DNA of 64,000 nucleotides, taken from positions 24,420 to 88,419 of the forward strand of contig JALCCG010000069.1 of assembly GCA_023212695.1 (NCBI GenBank). Reading direction: 5' to 3'. Below the pieces are notes generated by a model. That model was not told where the DNA came from and did not search any database. It saw nothing but the letters and a program-made list of their open reading frames with translations. Shown here in pieces: positions 1 through 10,252 of the stretch. Within the stretch, counting starts at the first letter, position 1, and the number at the start of each line of letters is the position of its first letter. The stretch comes from Sporisorium sorghi. Its lineage: Eukaryota; Basidiomycota; Ustilaginomycetes; Ustilaginales; Ustilaginaceae. Both the position numbers and the translations under genes were made by a program.

Positions 1-1
1 T

Positions 2-3000
2 CAATGGGATGCGAATTCCGCCTCTTTCGTGTGGGCAGCTACACTCCAGCACCAGCGAGAAGTGCGTCATCTACGCAGAAAGGCCAAGGAGCAAGCTGCA
101 CTCCACGCATCCTTGCTCGCAGCTGGTGACGATGTGGATGCGCAGCTGCAACCGCCGCCCGCATTGACGTTGTCCTGGATCGGATCAGAACGTATCATGG
201 GTTGGAGCCAAGCCGCTTCGGATAGTGTTACCCGGCCCTTTCTTGACATCGGCGCGCTGCTTCGTCGCATTGACGACCGTACGCTTGCGATACACCGTTC
301 CGCGGGGTCGCTTTGCAATGAAGCGCCTGCGCTGGCGGCTGCGCTCGACACGGTGGTCACTTGGTTCAAGGGCGAGCTCACAGCTCAGACATCTGCTCTC
401 GCCACAAACACTTCCTCGTCAGCCGCCGCATCCTCTGCCGTCCTCAACGCTCGTGCGGAGCTCGACGCTTGTTTTGCTGTTCTCAAAAGCCTCGGCAACC
501 TTCTCTCCTGCGGCCAACCTCGACTACCGCCCTTTCGTCCGCTAACGTGGCTCGAGTCGACGCACGCCACCCTCTCGCATCTGCACGCCCATCTCGCTGC
601 CTCGCTTGCGTCAGGCGCACCATCGCTGCCCTCGGCAGTACTCGCCTACCTGCTCGACCGAACGAGCGTGACATGGCGCCAACAAGTGGCCCGCTGGGTC
701 GGCTTCCCCGGCTTCGAATCCGACAGAACAGGCGAACTCGACGATCGACCTCCCGCTCTCAAAACCGACTCGAGCTCCAATGCAGCCCACATCTCGACGC
801 CCTGGAGCGGCGCCATCGTCGACTGGTCGCTCGACGAACGCGGCGAGGAGGATGTTGGTTACACACTCAAGCCTTCCGCTGTGCCGAGCTTTCTGCCGTT
901 CCGCCATGCCAGGGCGTTTCTGGAAGCCGGCAGGGCGCTGCAACTGCTCAAGAAGGCGGCTCCGGCGGATCATCCACTCGTACATCAGTGGTCGTTGAAT
1001 GCGCAAGAAAAGGCATCGGCGGTGCAGATCGATCTGCCGACGTGGCGGTGGTCGGCGTTGGAGAGTCAGGCGCAGGTCAACGCGGTGGAGGACCACATTG
1101 TGCACTTCAAACGCGAGATTGCTCGATGGCGTAGGCAGAGACGCAAGGCGGCAGGGGGAAGCGTGGGCTCGGCCAGCGCAGTCTCGTCGCCACTCAGCTC
1201 GAGTGTGGTTCTTGCACGACCCGCAGAAGAAGCGCCATCACAGTCCGACACGCTGGCGACTAGCGAGGTGCCGTTCGGTTCTTCCATCGAGGACCAATTT
1301 GCACGCATGTCGCAACTCTTTGCCGCTCTCCCGGGCATCACCGATACCGACACCCGCGCTCCGGCTTTGCCTGAAACTCAACAACAAGACTCTGCTCCCA
1401 TCCTCGACTCGATGGCATCCGAGACCGAGGAGCAATCGCTCTTGCTCTACCTTTCCACCGCCGCGTGCCCTGCCGTACCGGAGCACGCCATCTCGCAGTC
1501 GTCCTTCGACCGCGTCACCCAAGCCAGCCTCGTCGCGCCGTTCGAAAGCTGGGCGCGCCTCATCAACATGTCGCTCATCAGCGTCTTCTTCCACGATCTC
1601 GGGCTGGGCACCTACCTCGAGACGTGCAAGCGCTTCCTGCTGCTCGGAAGCATCCACTTCGAGCGCCAGGTGGTTTCCAGCCTATTCGACGTCGATCAGT
1701 CCAGTGTGCTGGACGACGCTTCCGCGGCTACTTCGGGACGCGCGGTGGTCGCGATGAACAGGCGGTTGACGGCGGAAGGCGTGTGGCCGCCGAATGACAG
1801 TCTGCTGTCGTCTGCGCTCAACACGGCGGTCATCGAAACAGTGTCCGGGATGCGCCAGGTTCACGAGGATCGGCTGCTTCGAAGTGGCAAGACGGAAGAT
1901 GCGGTCTCGCTTGCATTCAAGGATCTCGACGAGAGGTTGTCGTTCGCCGTCGTCGAGCCGCGCTCCAGCACTTCCAAGACGAAAAGCAAACCGACGTGGA
2001 CCGACCCGTCGTCGATCGACGCGCTCGACTGGCTCACGCTGTCGTTCCATCCGCCGCCGCTCATCTCGCCGCTGCTGACGCAGCTGGCACAATCGCGCTA
2101 CCAGCGGCTGTGGAACCTGCTGCTGCGCATCAAGCGGTGCAAAGTGGCGATGCGCGCCAGCTGGGCGTGCACGTTCAAGTCGACGAGTGCGGCGTTTACG
2201 TTTGACTTCCGGACGCGCTCGGTGATGCAGCAGATGCGGTGGGAGTTGAATCACTTTTTGGACTCGTGGGGCGGGTTCGTCGAGGAGGTCGGGGTGGAGG
2301 CGCATTGGAGTGGGTTTATGCGCAGGCTGGAGAGGGTGCGGAGGGAGGTCGGGGAGGAGCTGTCTTCGCGCAGCTTTGCGGACAGTGCGACTGTGGGCGC
2401 GGGCGAGGTAGACGGAGGAGACGCAGACTTGGACGACGAGGCGCTGGAGGAGGAAGAGCGTGCTGCACTAATGACGTCCAATTTGGAGCTGAAGGACGTC
2501 TTCTCCCTCGCGCGGTACCACGAACGCATCCTGGACCGCATGCTGTCCACCTGCTTCCTCAAGTCGAAACAGCGCCGCGTCGCCAACATCGTCAACGATC
2601 TCCTGCAAACCGTGCTCGACTTTGCGCAGCTCTGCATCGACTTTCACACGCCCGCCTCCGCCGAGGTCGAGCCCCCGACGTTTGACGACTTCAGCAACCT
2701 GCACCGCTTCTTCCGCCAGCGCATCGATACGTTTATACAGGCGCTGGTGATTCTCAAGCATCGCTCACCGAATGCGATGGCGGGACAGGATCAGCAAGCC
2801 GAGCAGAGGGACGAAGCGAGGTGGGGAAAGAGAAGGGGCGATGTCGAGGCGGAAAAGGCGAGATTGGCGCAGGACGAACTGCAGGATTTGCGGCTGTTGG
2901 ATGTAGATGAGGCAGGGAGGAGCATCGAGGGCGTCGAGAGGGAGAGTGTGGGCAGTGTCGAGATCCTGTTGGGCCGGTTGAACGCCAGTGGGTTCTACGC

Positions 3001-3016
3001 CGAGATGGATTTGTAG
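2..3016 (+). CDS. Gamma-tubulin complex component (GCP, Spc97/Spc98 family), 5' partial
   Basis: The reading frame is open from base 2, and the first start-like codon (GTG at 29) is not a credible fungal start, so the gene begins left of the window. About 1,005 residues are visible, ending at TAG. GCP proteins form the microtubule-nucleating gamma-tubulin complex at the spindle pole body. The family call rests on helical C-terminal segments: a stretch around residues 520-560 with HDLGLGTYLETCKRFLLLGS, then YQRLWNLLLRIKRCK, MRWELNHFLDSW, and a late H-x3-LDRMLSTCFL / NDLLQTVLDFAQLC block typical of the GCP C-terminal domain that binds gamma-tubulin. Acidic and serine-rich insertions interrupt the core, as in GCP5/GCP6-type members. 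The exact paralogue cannot be named without a search. It converges on the next gene with a 269-bp gap. Confidence 0.8.
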   Translation, partial: QWDANSASFVWAATLQHQREVRHLRRKAKEQAALHASLLAAGDDVDAQLQPPPALTLSWIGSERIMGWSQAASDSVTRPFLDIGALLRRIDDRTLAIHRSAGSLCNEAPALAAALDTVVTWFKGELTAQTSALATNTSSSAAASSAVLNARAELDACFAVLKSLGNLLSCGQPRLPPFRPLTWLESTHATLSHLHAHLAASLASGAPSLPSAVLAYLLDRTSVTWRQQVARWVGFPGFESDRTGELDDRPPALKTDSSSNAAHISTPWSGAIVDWSLDERGEEDVGYTLKPSAVPSFLPFRHARAFLEAGRALQLLKKAAPADHPLVHQWSLNAQEKASAVQIDLPTWRWSALESQAQVNAVEDHIVHFKREIARWRRQRRKAAGGSVGSASAVSSPLSSSVVLARPAEEAPSQSDTLATSEVPFGSSIEDQFARMSQLFAALPGITDTDTRAPALPETQQQDSAPILDSMASETEEQSLLLYLSTAACPAVPEHAISQSSFDRVTQASLVAPFESWARLINMSLISVFFHDLGLGTYLETCKRFLLLGSIHFERQVVSSLFDVDQSSVLDDASAATSGRAVVAMNRRLTAEGVWPPNDSLLSSALNTAVIETVSGMRQVHEDRLLRSGKTEDAVSLAFKDLDERLSFAVVEPRSSTSKTKSKPTWTDPSSIDALDWLTLSFHPPPLISPLLTQLAQSRYQRLWNLLLRIKRCKVAMRASWACTFKSTSAAFTFDFRTRSVMQQMRWELNHFLDSWGGFVEEVGVEAHWSGFMRRLERVRREVGEELSSRSFADSATVGAGEVDGGDADLDDEALEEEERAALMTSNLELKDVFSLARYHERILDRMLSTCFLKSKQRRVANIVNDLLQTVLDFAQLCIDFHTPASAEVEPPTFDDFSNLHRFFRQRIDTFIQALVILKHRSPNAMAGQDQQAEQRDEARWGKRRGDVEAEKARLAQDELQDLRLLDVDEAGRSIEGVERESVGSVEILLGRLNASGFYAEMDL

Positions 3017-3285
3017 ACGGTGCTGAACATAAACTCACGCAATCACACACGCACAGGCAAGGCTTGGAAGATGATGACGAGCTGTGATTACGAGGGAAAC
3101 ATGCGATGACTAAGAGACATTTCTTTGCTTTACTTTGCTGTTGACTGTGCGAACCGGAACGAGACTACGAAACCGACTTGAGACTGACGAGAGTGAGGTG
3201 ACCTGGAAGAGCATACGACGAGACCCGAGACTGGAGCCACTATGAACCGAAACTGAAGTAAAGATGTGCCACGATGACCTGTCGT

Positions 3286-3639
3286 TCACTCGCGTTGAAT
3301 CGCCTCGAGCACCTTCTTCGCCTGTTCAGGCGAGTGGTTCTTCTTGACTCTAGTCGGCAGATCCTTATTCTTCTTGACCGAGACCTGCTTCTCCTCCCTG
3401 CTGGGCTTAATCTGGTCGCTCGAGGTGATGCGCGATTCGAAGTGCGATCGGCCTTCGCCCGGGTTCTTCTTGGCGCCTGACCAGCGGCGGGCTTTGGCGG
3501 TAGATCCGTGCGAGAGGTCGTCGAGCTGGTCCGCCTTGTAGTGCGGGGAGGCGCGGAAGACCGAGGCGTTGGCGTAGGGGTCGGTGGACGAGGTGGACGA
3601 GGTAGAGGTGGACGAGTCGCTGCGTGGCTTGGTCGACAT
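3286..3639 (-). CDS. Small basic/serine-rich hypothetical protein (117 aa)
   Basis: I placed the start at the ATG beginning MSTKPRSD. The frame runs upstream to 3777, but that part reads like a leader and spans a TATA-like box at 3755-3761. The N-terminus is Ser/Thr-rich. The middle is hydrophilic (ASVFRASPHYKADQLDD). The C-terminal half is strongly basic (KQVSVKKNKDLPTRVKKNH) and ends in a short predicted helix, AKKVLEAIQRE. There is no signal peptide, membrane segment or cysteine. The composition fits a small nuclear or nucleic-acid-associated protein, but this is inference only and I do not recognise a family. It is convergent with the gamma-tubulin complex gene and tandem to ECHS1, 590 bp away. 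Confidence 0.6.
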   Translation of the reverse strand: MSTKPRSDSSTSTSSTSSTDPYANASVFRASPHYKADQLDDLSHGSTAKARRWSGAKKNPGEGRSHFESRITSSDQIKPSREEKQVSVKKNKDLPTRVKKNHSPEQAKKVLEAIQRE

Positions 3640-4229
3640 GGTGCGCAGAATGGAGGCTAGATCGATTTGGGTTTGATAGTTGCAGAGTGTGAGATGAAGG
3701 TAAAAGGCAGTGTTGGAGGGGAAGAAGGACGGCGAGGGTGGGAGAGTGGCTCCGTTATATACCTTCGCGCTCAGCACTCAGCGCTCGGCAGCCTCTTCCA
3801 GGAAAAGCACGCAAAGATTCAAAGCAGTCCCACCGGAATCACATCAACGCTTTGATGCCCGCACCTTCGTTTCCCTTCGAAGCATTCTTGAGGAGAGTCA
3901 AGTTAGGCTGTGTCTCAGTCACTCTGACGTGTGACCTCGACCCGCATTGTGCTTTCGGCACAATTGGGCAGCAACGCGCAGGGTCCAATTTTTTGGTACC
4001 GAGCCTAAACTTGAAAGTCTGTGCGTGAGGGCAGAGAGAGAGAGCGCTGTGTGGAGAGCTTTCTCGAAAAATCGCCTTGCAACAGAGTCACACAAATCTC
4101 AGCCAAAATCACACACTCCCACACCGCGTGACCATCATTTGACGCCATCATCCCAACTTGTGTGTCACACAACGAGAGCCGTAGTCTTAGATTGCAACTG
4201 AGAGCTGGCTAGTGTCTCGAGCCCCTTCT
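3640..4229. other. Intergenic, small orphan promoter / ECHS1 3' flank
   Basis: A 590-bp spacer between two minus-strand genes. It holds the TATA-like box and a short purine repeat (GAGAGAGAGAG near 4033). No credible gene was seen. Confidence 0.6.
3755..3761 (-). promoter_or_regulatory. TATA-like box upstream of the small orphan gene
   Basis: The minus strand reads TATATAA here, about 116 bp upstream of the MSTKPRSD start codon. This is a reasonable core-promoter position if the 5' leader is about 80-90 nt. It supports the shorter start and is not proven. Confidence 0.35.
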
Positions 4230-5210
4230 TCACTCGTGCGTAAAAGTCGCCTTCCTCTTCTCCGCAAACGCAGCCATGCCCTCCTTCTGATCCTTGGTAG
4301 CAAACAGGCTCTGGAACAGTCGACGCTCGAAGCGCGTGCCCTCCTGCAAGCTCAGCTCAAAGGAAGCATTGACACCCTCCTTGGCGGCCTGGACCGCGAT
4401 CTGACCCTTCTTGGCAATCGTCGAAGCCACCTTGACAGCCTCGTCCACTACACTACCCTCGCGAACCACACGCGAGATGAGACCGCGACGCTCGGCATCG
4501 TCAGCGCTGAAATTGCGGCCGGTCAGCACCATCTCCATGGCGGTCGACTTGCCGACGGCCTTGGTGAGACGCTGCGTGCCGCCGGCGCCGGGGATGACGC
4601 CGAGGTTGATCTCGGGCTGGCCGAAGTTGGCGGTGGGCGAGGCGAGGATAATGTCGCACCTGTTTGCCCCAACAGAAAGAAGTCAAACCGGGAGAAGCGT
4701 CAGCAACGAACAACAGAACCGGTTTGGGAGCATGGCGAAAAAAACTCACATCATGGCCAACTCGCAACCACCTCCCAGGGCAAACCCGCTGACAGCCGCA
4801 ATAATAGGCTTGCGCACCGTAGTGAGCTTGCTCCAGTGACCCAAAAAGTTGGTCTTGTACGCATCCGCAAACTGCTTGTCCTTCATCTCCTTGATATCGG
4901 CACCTGCAGCGAACGCCTTTTCCGAGCCGGTGAGCACGATGGCGCCGATCTCGGGGTCATTGTCGGCGATCTCGGCCGCGTCGTTGAGTTCGTGGAAGAG
5001 CGCCGAGTTGAGTGCGTTGAGCGCCTTGGGCCTGTTGAGCGTGATGAGCGTGACGCCCTTGGCGGGCGAAGAGACGAGGATGTTCTCGTACTCCTTGGCT
5101 GCAGGAGACGAGAAGCGGGGCAGCGAAGTCGAGAGGTAGCGCGTCGAGGGGAGCGCGGCGACGCGGGGTGCGCTGGTGCGCAGAGCGGTGCGAACGGTCG
5201 AGGCCAGCAT
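4230..5210 (-). CDS. ECHS1: Enoyl-CoA hydratase, mitochondrial (ECHS1-type), one intron
   Basis: Exons are 5210-4750 and 4659-4230. The 90-nt intron (4749-4660) runs GTGAGT...CAG and splits a Met codon. The joined protein is 296 aa. It hydrates 2-trans-enoyl-CoA in mitochondrial fatty-acid and branched-chain amino-acid oxidation. The N-terminus is Arg/Ser/Ala-rich without acids ([20 protein letters not shown]), a typical mitochondrial presequence. Crotonase signatures are GADIKEM, the oxyanion-hole segment [14 protein letters not shown], and [19 protein letters not shown]; the Glu in CEL and the Glu in PEI match the two catalytic acids of the family. The length equals that of animal ECHS1. 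It is divergent from NFU1 across a 406-bp shared promoter. Confidence 0.95.
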
Positions 5211-5616
5211 TTTGGGGATGTGTCTCTCGGTCGAATGTGTGTGTATGGTGGTAGTGTGCGGAGGTCGGAGGTGATGAAGAGTCCGCTTTGTTTCTTCTTG
5301 AACGCAGAGTGAAACGTGTGCAAGGCGAGAGAGGGATAGGTGGCCTAAGCGGGCACACACGAAACGTCGATTTGCTTCGCTTGGCTCGGCTCGTTCGGAG
5401 CGCCTCTCAACCGGAAAGGCCGTGAAAATCGCACCTCAACCCCGCACTTTTGGCTCGATCTTGACAGCTCGCTGACTAATGCTGACTAATCCTTAAAAAA
5501 GCGTAACTCCGATTTCGACCTTCGCCTGCTGAGTATGACATCTTTGCCACTTTCTAGATCTCTCGCTCCGCTTCTCTCCTCACCACCACCACATCTCTGC
5601 TGTGATCGCCTCAACC
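5211..5616. promoter_or_regulatory. Divergent promoter between ECHS1 and NFU1
   Basis: A 406-bp spacer between two genes for mitochondrial proteins transcribed away from each other. It contains an exact tandem decamer with TGACTAA cores (listed separately), an A-run just after it, and a pyrimidine-rich leader before the NFU1 ATG. Confidence 0.55.
5471..5490. repeat. Tandem 10-mer containing two TGACTAA (Yap/AP-1-like) sites
   Basis: The decamer GCTGACTAAT occurs twice in direct succession. TGACTAA matches the Yap-family bZIP response element known from yeasts. The pair lies about 130-145 bp upstream of the NFU1 start and 260-280 bp upstream of the ECHS1 start. Function is inferred. Confidence 0.5.
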
Positions 5617-6507
5617 ATGACCGTAGTCACAAGAACAGCCACATCTTCGCTGCGATCCGCCGCTCGCAACGGCATCGCCAGCGCCAGCTCGAGCTCTAGC
5701 CACAATGTCGCACTTCGCGTCGCACCACTACTGGCACGACGAACCATGCTCACCGCTTCATCCCACACTCCTGCGCTCCGATCTCGCTCACTCACGCCTT
5801 TGGCTACTACGTCACTTCCGCGCACGCAAAAGCGCACCATGTTCATCCAGACCGAATCCACACCCAACGAGGACTCGCTCAAGTTCCTCCCCGGGCGCCA
5901 GGTGATGGAGTCCGGAACACACGAGTTCCTCGACACGCGCTCGTCCATGGCCTCTCCCCTCGCCAAAAAACTCTTCAACATTCCCGGCGTCATCAGCGTC
6001 TTCTACGGTCCCGACTTTGTCACCGTCAGCAAGGACCCTGCGCACCAGTGGTCGACGCTCAAGCCAGAGATCTACTCGAGCATCATGGAGTTCTTCACTG
6101 CGGGCCACCCGCTTTTCACGGACCCTGAGTCGTCGCATGGCTCGCAGGACACCGTTATTTTGGAGACGGACTCCGAGGTCGTGGCGATGATTAAGGAGCT
6201 GTTGGATACCAGGGTGCGACCCGCGATCCAGGAGGACGGCGGCGACCTCGAGTACCGTGGGTTCGGCGAGGACACGGATGGCATCGTCAAGGTGAAGCTC
6301 AAAGGGTCGTGCAGAGGGTGCGACTCGTCGACGGTCACGCTGAAATCGGGTATCGAGCGTATGTTGAAGCACTACATTCCGGAGGTGCAGGGTGTCGAAC
6401 AGGTGTTGGACCCCGAGGAGGAGATCGCGCTGGATGAGTTTGCAAAGCTCGAACAGAAGCTCGAAAAGGATCGTCAGAAGGAACGCAACATGGGCTTCTC
6501 TTTGTAG
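5617..6507 (+). CDS. NFU1: NFU1-type mitochondrial iron-sulfur cluster scaffold
   Basis: The start is the first ATG ([14 protein letters not shown]); an upstream GTG in frame was not used. The protein is 296 aa. NFU1 carries a [4Fe-4S] cluster between subunits and delivers it to lipoate synthase and respiratory enzymes. A long Arg/Ser-rich N-terminus (about 70 residues) is a mitochondrial presequence. The Nfu N-terminal domain follows ([20 protein letters not shown] through FFTAGHPL). The C-terminal NifU-like domain starts near [20 protein letters not shown] and carries the CxxC ligands at Cys232 and Cys235 (GSCRGC). An acidic/basic helical tail ends the protein. Intronless. It converges on the fumarate reductase gene with a 355-bp gap. 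Confidence 0.95.
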   Translation: MTVVTRTATSSLRSAARNGIASASSSSSHNVALRVAPLLARRTMLTASSHTPALRSRSLTPLATTSLPRTQKRTMFIQTESTPNEDSLKFLPGRQVMESGTHEFLDTRSSMASPLAKKLFNIPGVISVFYGPDFVTVSKDPAHQWSTLKPEIYSSIMEFFTAGHPLFTDPESSHGSQDTVILETDSEVVAMIKELLDTRVRPAIQEDGGDLEYRGFGEDTDGIVKVKLKGSCRGCDSSTVTLKSGIERMLKHYIPEVQGVEQVLDPEEEIALDEFAKLEQKLEKDRQKERNMGFSL

Positions 6508-6862
6508 TTTCGTTGATGTTTCTTGTTGTACTCTAGCTCTTGACTCCAACCCAACACCAATGACTTTCGTCTTCAGAGCAGCTGCTGTGCTCGCTTCAGT
6601 GTGCAAATCGTCGTGTCACCCTTTCGAGACGGTTTCCTTTGCAATGAAGAGTCGCTCTTCGCTCTCCACCTTTGAGCACAGACTGACTGACTCTCTTCCT
6701 CTCGATCAACTCTCTCTCCTCATCATCGACAGCCTACTCATCCGCACTTGAGCTCGCCTCTTCATTCGCTCTTCAACTCGGCCCCGTCCGCACACACAAT
6801 CACACACAAACGCATCGGAACAACTCTTGATCACATTGCGGAACCACATGTCAAACCAAAAC
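6508..6862. other. Convergent 3' intergenic region
   Basis: 355 bp between the convergent stops of NFU1 and the fumarate reductase gene. Presumably both 3' UTRs and terminators. No gene was seen. Confidence 0.6.
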
Positions 6863-8841
6863 TCAAGCCTTGACGCGGCCAATGACCGTGTCAGCGGCAT
6901 ACTTCTGGATCACCTTGCGGTCGTGCAGCATGAGGAACTCCTCAGTAGCGTCGCGACCGGCGTAGAGCATCAGGGCCTTCTTGCCGCCTGGGTGGTCGTC
7001 GAGGAAGCCCGAGACGTTGAGCACCTGGCCCTCGACGACGACCCAGACGTCGTCCTCGGTGGTGTGCTTGGCCACCTCGTCCATGGTGTACTCCTTCTCC
7101 TCGATAGTCTGCTGCGCGGCGGCGGCGCTGCCCGCCTGCTGCACCGCCTTTTCCGTCTGCGCGGGCTGGCCCGAGGCGACCGCAGCAGGCACAGCCGAGT
7201 TCTGCTGAGGAGAAACCGAAGAGGAGGCGTTGTCGCCGAACCCAAACTCGAGCGTGATCGTCTTCGTGTTGGGGTCGGCGCGAACACGCGTCTCAAAGTG
7301 GTTCGAAATCTGGCCAAGACGAGCCGTCGCCTTACCCGTAGCCAGGTTGCGCAGCAGGTAGCTCGAAGCAGAGTCACCAGCCACACGGCCGAAGACGACA
7401 CAGCCGAGCAGCGAAGAACCACCGAGACGGTTGGCGCCGTGCACGCCGCCCGCAATCTCACCGCAGGCAAACAGACCGGGGATGGCCTTGCCCTGGTTGT
7501 CGACGACGCGCGACTCGGGGTCGATCTCGAGGCCACCCATGGTGTAATGCAGCACGGGCGTCATGAGCGCGACGTAGAAGGCCTGGTTCATGCGCAGGTC
7601 CGAGTTGGAGAAGAACTTCTTACCCCAGGGGCACTTCTTCTCGCCCTTGGCAATGGCCTCGTAGTCCTGGAAGGTGCTCTGGAGCTTTTCGGCGGGGATG
7701 CCCATCTCCTTGGCGAGGTCGTTGGCGCTGTCGAAGCGCTTCATGAGGCCACGGCCGGCGTAGTGCTTGCAGTGCCACTCAATCTCCTTGGATGCCTGCT
7801 CGTTGAGGATGAGGCGCACGGGGAACTTGTTGTTATCCCACATCCGGCCAGTGACATAGTCACGGTGACCGAGCTCGTCGGCGAAGCGGTTGCCCTCGTT
7901 GTCGATGAGCAGACCACCGCAGCCACGGAGAGCCTCGGCGGCAAGGAACTTGACCTTGGCATCGGGGTCCTTGGGGTCGACGAGACCGGTGGGGTGCACC
8001 TGGACCTTCTCGAGGTCGATAAGGCGACCGCCGATGGAGGCGACCATCTTCTGGCCGTCGCCGGTGCAGTGGTCACCGTTGGTGGTGGGGAGGTGGACGA
8101 GGTCAGGGCGGTGCTTCTTGAGGAGCGAGTTGACATCGTCAAAGTCGGCGGCGTATCCACCGGTGGCGAGGACGACAGGGCCGGACTCGCGGTGGGTCTG
8201 ACCCTGGTACTCGTACTCGACTCCGGTCACCTCGCCGTTCTCGTGGACGAGCTTGGTGACGCGGGCCTTGCGGAGGATCTGGACACGGTCAGGCTCGGCC
8301 TCGGCGAGGTCCTCGAGCTTCTCCATCTGGGCATAGGTGATGGTCATACCGGGGAACTGGGCGCCGCCACGGTGGGTACGGGGCTGCGAGTGACCGCCGA
8401 GACGCGAGACCTTGGAGAGGTCGAGGGCGAAACGGTCCATGAGCCAGTTGACGGCTTCGCCCGACTTGCCGGTGAGGACCTTGATCAAGTCGTCGCGGGC
8501 CAAGTCACGGGCAGACTTTTTTGTGTCTTCGAAAAAGGTCTTGGCCGAGTCTGGGATACCCTGCTCGGCCTGTGTGGTGGTACCGGCGCCGTTGATACCG
8601 GAAGTAGCCTTGGTCGAGTTACCACCGAAGAAGGGCTGCGTTAGGAAAAGGAAGATGAGATGAATATCAGCGAGATTTCTTGGAAATGATGGCATACAGG
8701 GACTCAAAAGAGGAGAAAGTGCGGAAAGAAGAGACGACTTACGTTCTTGTCGAGGACGAGCACGTTGGCACCGCGCTCGTAGAGAGTGTGAGCGGCACTG
8801 AGGCCGGAGAGACCGCCACCGACGACGATGACGCGAGACAT
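6863..8841 (-). CDS. Soluble fumarate reductase (Osm1/Frd1-type) fused to cytochrome b5
   Basis: Exons are 8841-8743 and 8635-6863, with a 107-nt intron (GTAAGT...CAG) in phase 0; the protein is 623 aa. Exon 1 encodes only MSRVIVVGGGLSGLSAAHTL and a dozen more residues, the FAD-binding GxGxxG fold. Exon 2 continues directly into PFFGGNSTKATSGINGAG, the fumarate reductase flavoprotein core. Other core motifs are GGYAAD, HPTGLVDPKDP and a C-terminal GEIAGGVHGANRLGGSSL segment. A Pro/Ala/Gln linker leads to a cytochrome b5 domain with heme ligands at His581 (HPGG) and His604. The enzyme reduces fumarate to succinate, reoxidising FADH2 when respiration is limited. No targeting presequence precedes the FAD motif, so cytosolic location is inferred. 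Confidence 0.93.
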
Positions 8842-9023
8842 GATGGGATATATGTGGTTTGGAGGGGGAGATGGAGAGGCTGATGTGACAGGAAGATCAA
8901 CGTGTCAGGGAGCAGTTGGATGTGATCCGAAGAGTGGAATAGTGATGACGAGAGGGGACAGTGGAAGATGATGATGATCAAAGATGAGGTGGTGCACGAC
9001 GCAGGGTTGAGAAGGAACCGAGG

Positions 9024-9029
9024 TTTATA
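9024..9029 (-). promoter_or_regulatory. TATA box candidate for fumarate reductase gene
   Basis: The minus strand reads TATAAA about 183 bp upstream of the start codon, in the only gene-free promoter-side sequence. Its position is plausible for a leader of roughly 150 nt. Confidence 0.35.
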
Positions 9030-9389
9030 AGGCGCGAGGTAGGAGCGGCCAGGAGAGCGCAGTCTGCGCCACCAACGATGGAAATGGCACGTTTGCTTCG
9101 AGCAGAGGTTTGCTGTGCAGAAAGGCAGGCAGGCAGGCGCAGGCAGGTAAGCTGTCAATCAAAAAGCAACGGTGGCGGTTAACCAGCAGGAGACTGGTCT
9201 GGTGCTGCTGCTGCTGCTGCAACTGCTGCTGGCCTGAGCGGATGAAGCGACAAGGGTTCGGGATCGAGTTCGAGCAGCAGGCAAGCGAAGCAAGCAAACG
9301 AAGCGAAGCTCGGTGTGCCGTTGCCGTTCCCTCGCGCGCAAGAGAGAGAGAGACTGAGCCAACCAGCAGCAGCGTATTTCGAGGACTGT

Positions 9390-9390
<1 letters not shown>

Positions 9391-9420
<30 letters not shown>
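9391..9420. repeat. Poly-A homopolymer (30 nt)
   Basis: Thirty uninterrupted A residues on the plus strand, about 550 bp upstream of the fumarate reductase start. Poly(dA:dT) tracts are known to exclude nucleosomes. The true length may differ because homopolymers are error-prone. Confidence 0.9.
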
Positions 9421-9421
<1 letters not shown>

Positions 9422-10252
9422 CGGGGTTTCCCCCACACTGTGCTTCCAAAGGACCCTTGACTCTCTGCCTAAGCCACACACACACGCGCGAGAGGCACAG
9501 ACCAGTTTGTCCCCGCAAAAGCCCCTCTTTTGCGCTGTCCCTTTTGAACTTCGCTTCGAGACGAGGTGCATGCGCGTGTGTACAATCTCTCAAGCAAAGC
9601 CATCTTTTTGAGCTCTAGCCAGCTCCGAGCGCCGTTCAACTTGCACTCAAACTCAGCCTTGCCTTGAATACATCCCGCCATGAGAGCCAGCTCATGCGAG
9701 CCTCACGCCAGGTTCCGCTTTCCCTCTTGTTTTCACAAGGCAAAAAAGTCGTCGATGCAAGAGCGTGCGTGCGCTCAGTCGCCTCTCCCGTCCCTCGCTT
9801 AGGGTCTGGCGTGCCGTAAGTTGCGACTAGCGGGAAGGGGATGCTCGGCTTGGCTAGACTTACCGAGCGCACACTCAGAACAAGTGTCGATTGGAAGAGG
9901 CCGATGTGATGGTTGGTCATCATCCGACTGTGATTTGTGCACAGCGTCGCTGCTGCTGAGCTGTCGGAAGTGAGCGGATCTCTGCACGCCGGAAATGTCA
10001 AAGCCAGGCCCAGTGTGCAATCCAAGACGCGACTGACGGCTTGCTCCCTCTCATTTGAATTCTATATTTACAAGTCTTCAATTCGCTCCTGTGCGATTGC
10101 ACTCAAACAATGTGTCATTCCCGCCGACTTCATAAAAATCTGTCATTCCTTCGACAACCTTTCCAACCCTTCTTGTCTCAGTCTCAGGCGAGCGCACTCT
10201 TCACAGACATACACAAGCACTTTGATGGATGGTGATTCCGGATCCTATGCAT

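Larger units (their letters stand above)
8842..10252. other. 1.4-kb intergenic region, low-complexity rich
   Basis: Lies upstream of the fumarate reductase gene and downstream of the MFS gene. It holds a TATA candidate, a short CTG/CAG run near 9208-9232, a 30-nt poly-A tract and CA-rich stretches. Open frames here are short, overlap homopolymers and lack coding character. Confidence 0.6.

Noticed and set aside
4212..5312. 366-codon plus-strand frame over the ECHS1 gene
   Set aside because: Shadow of the hydratase exons and intron.
6827..8644. 605-codon plus-strand frame antisense to the fumarate reductase gene
   Set aside because: It mirrors the codon pattern of the real gene, has Val/Leu/Gly-rich repetitive composition, no family motifs, and lies over a fully conserved coding strand.
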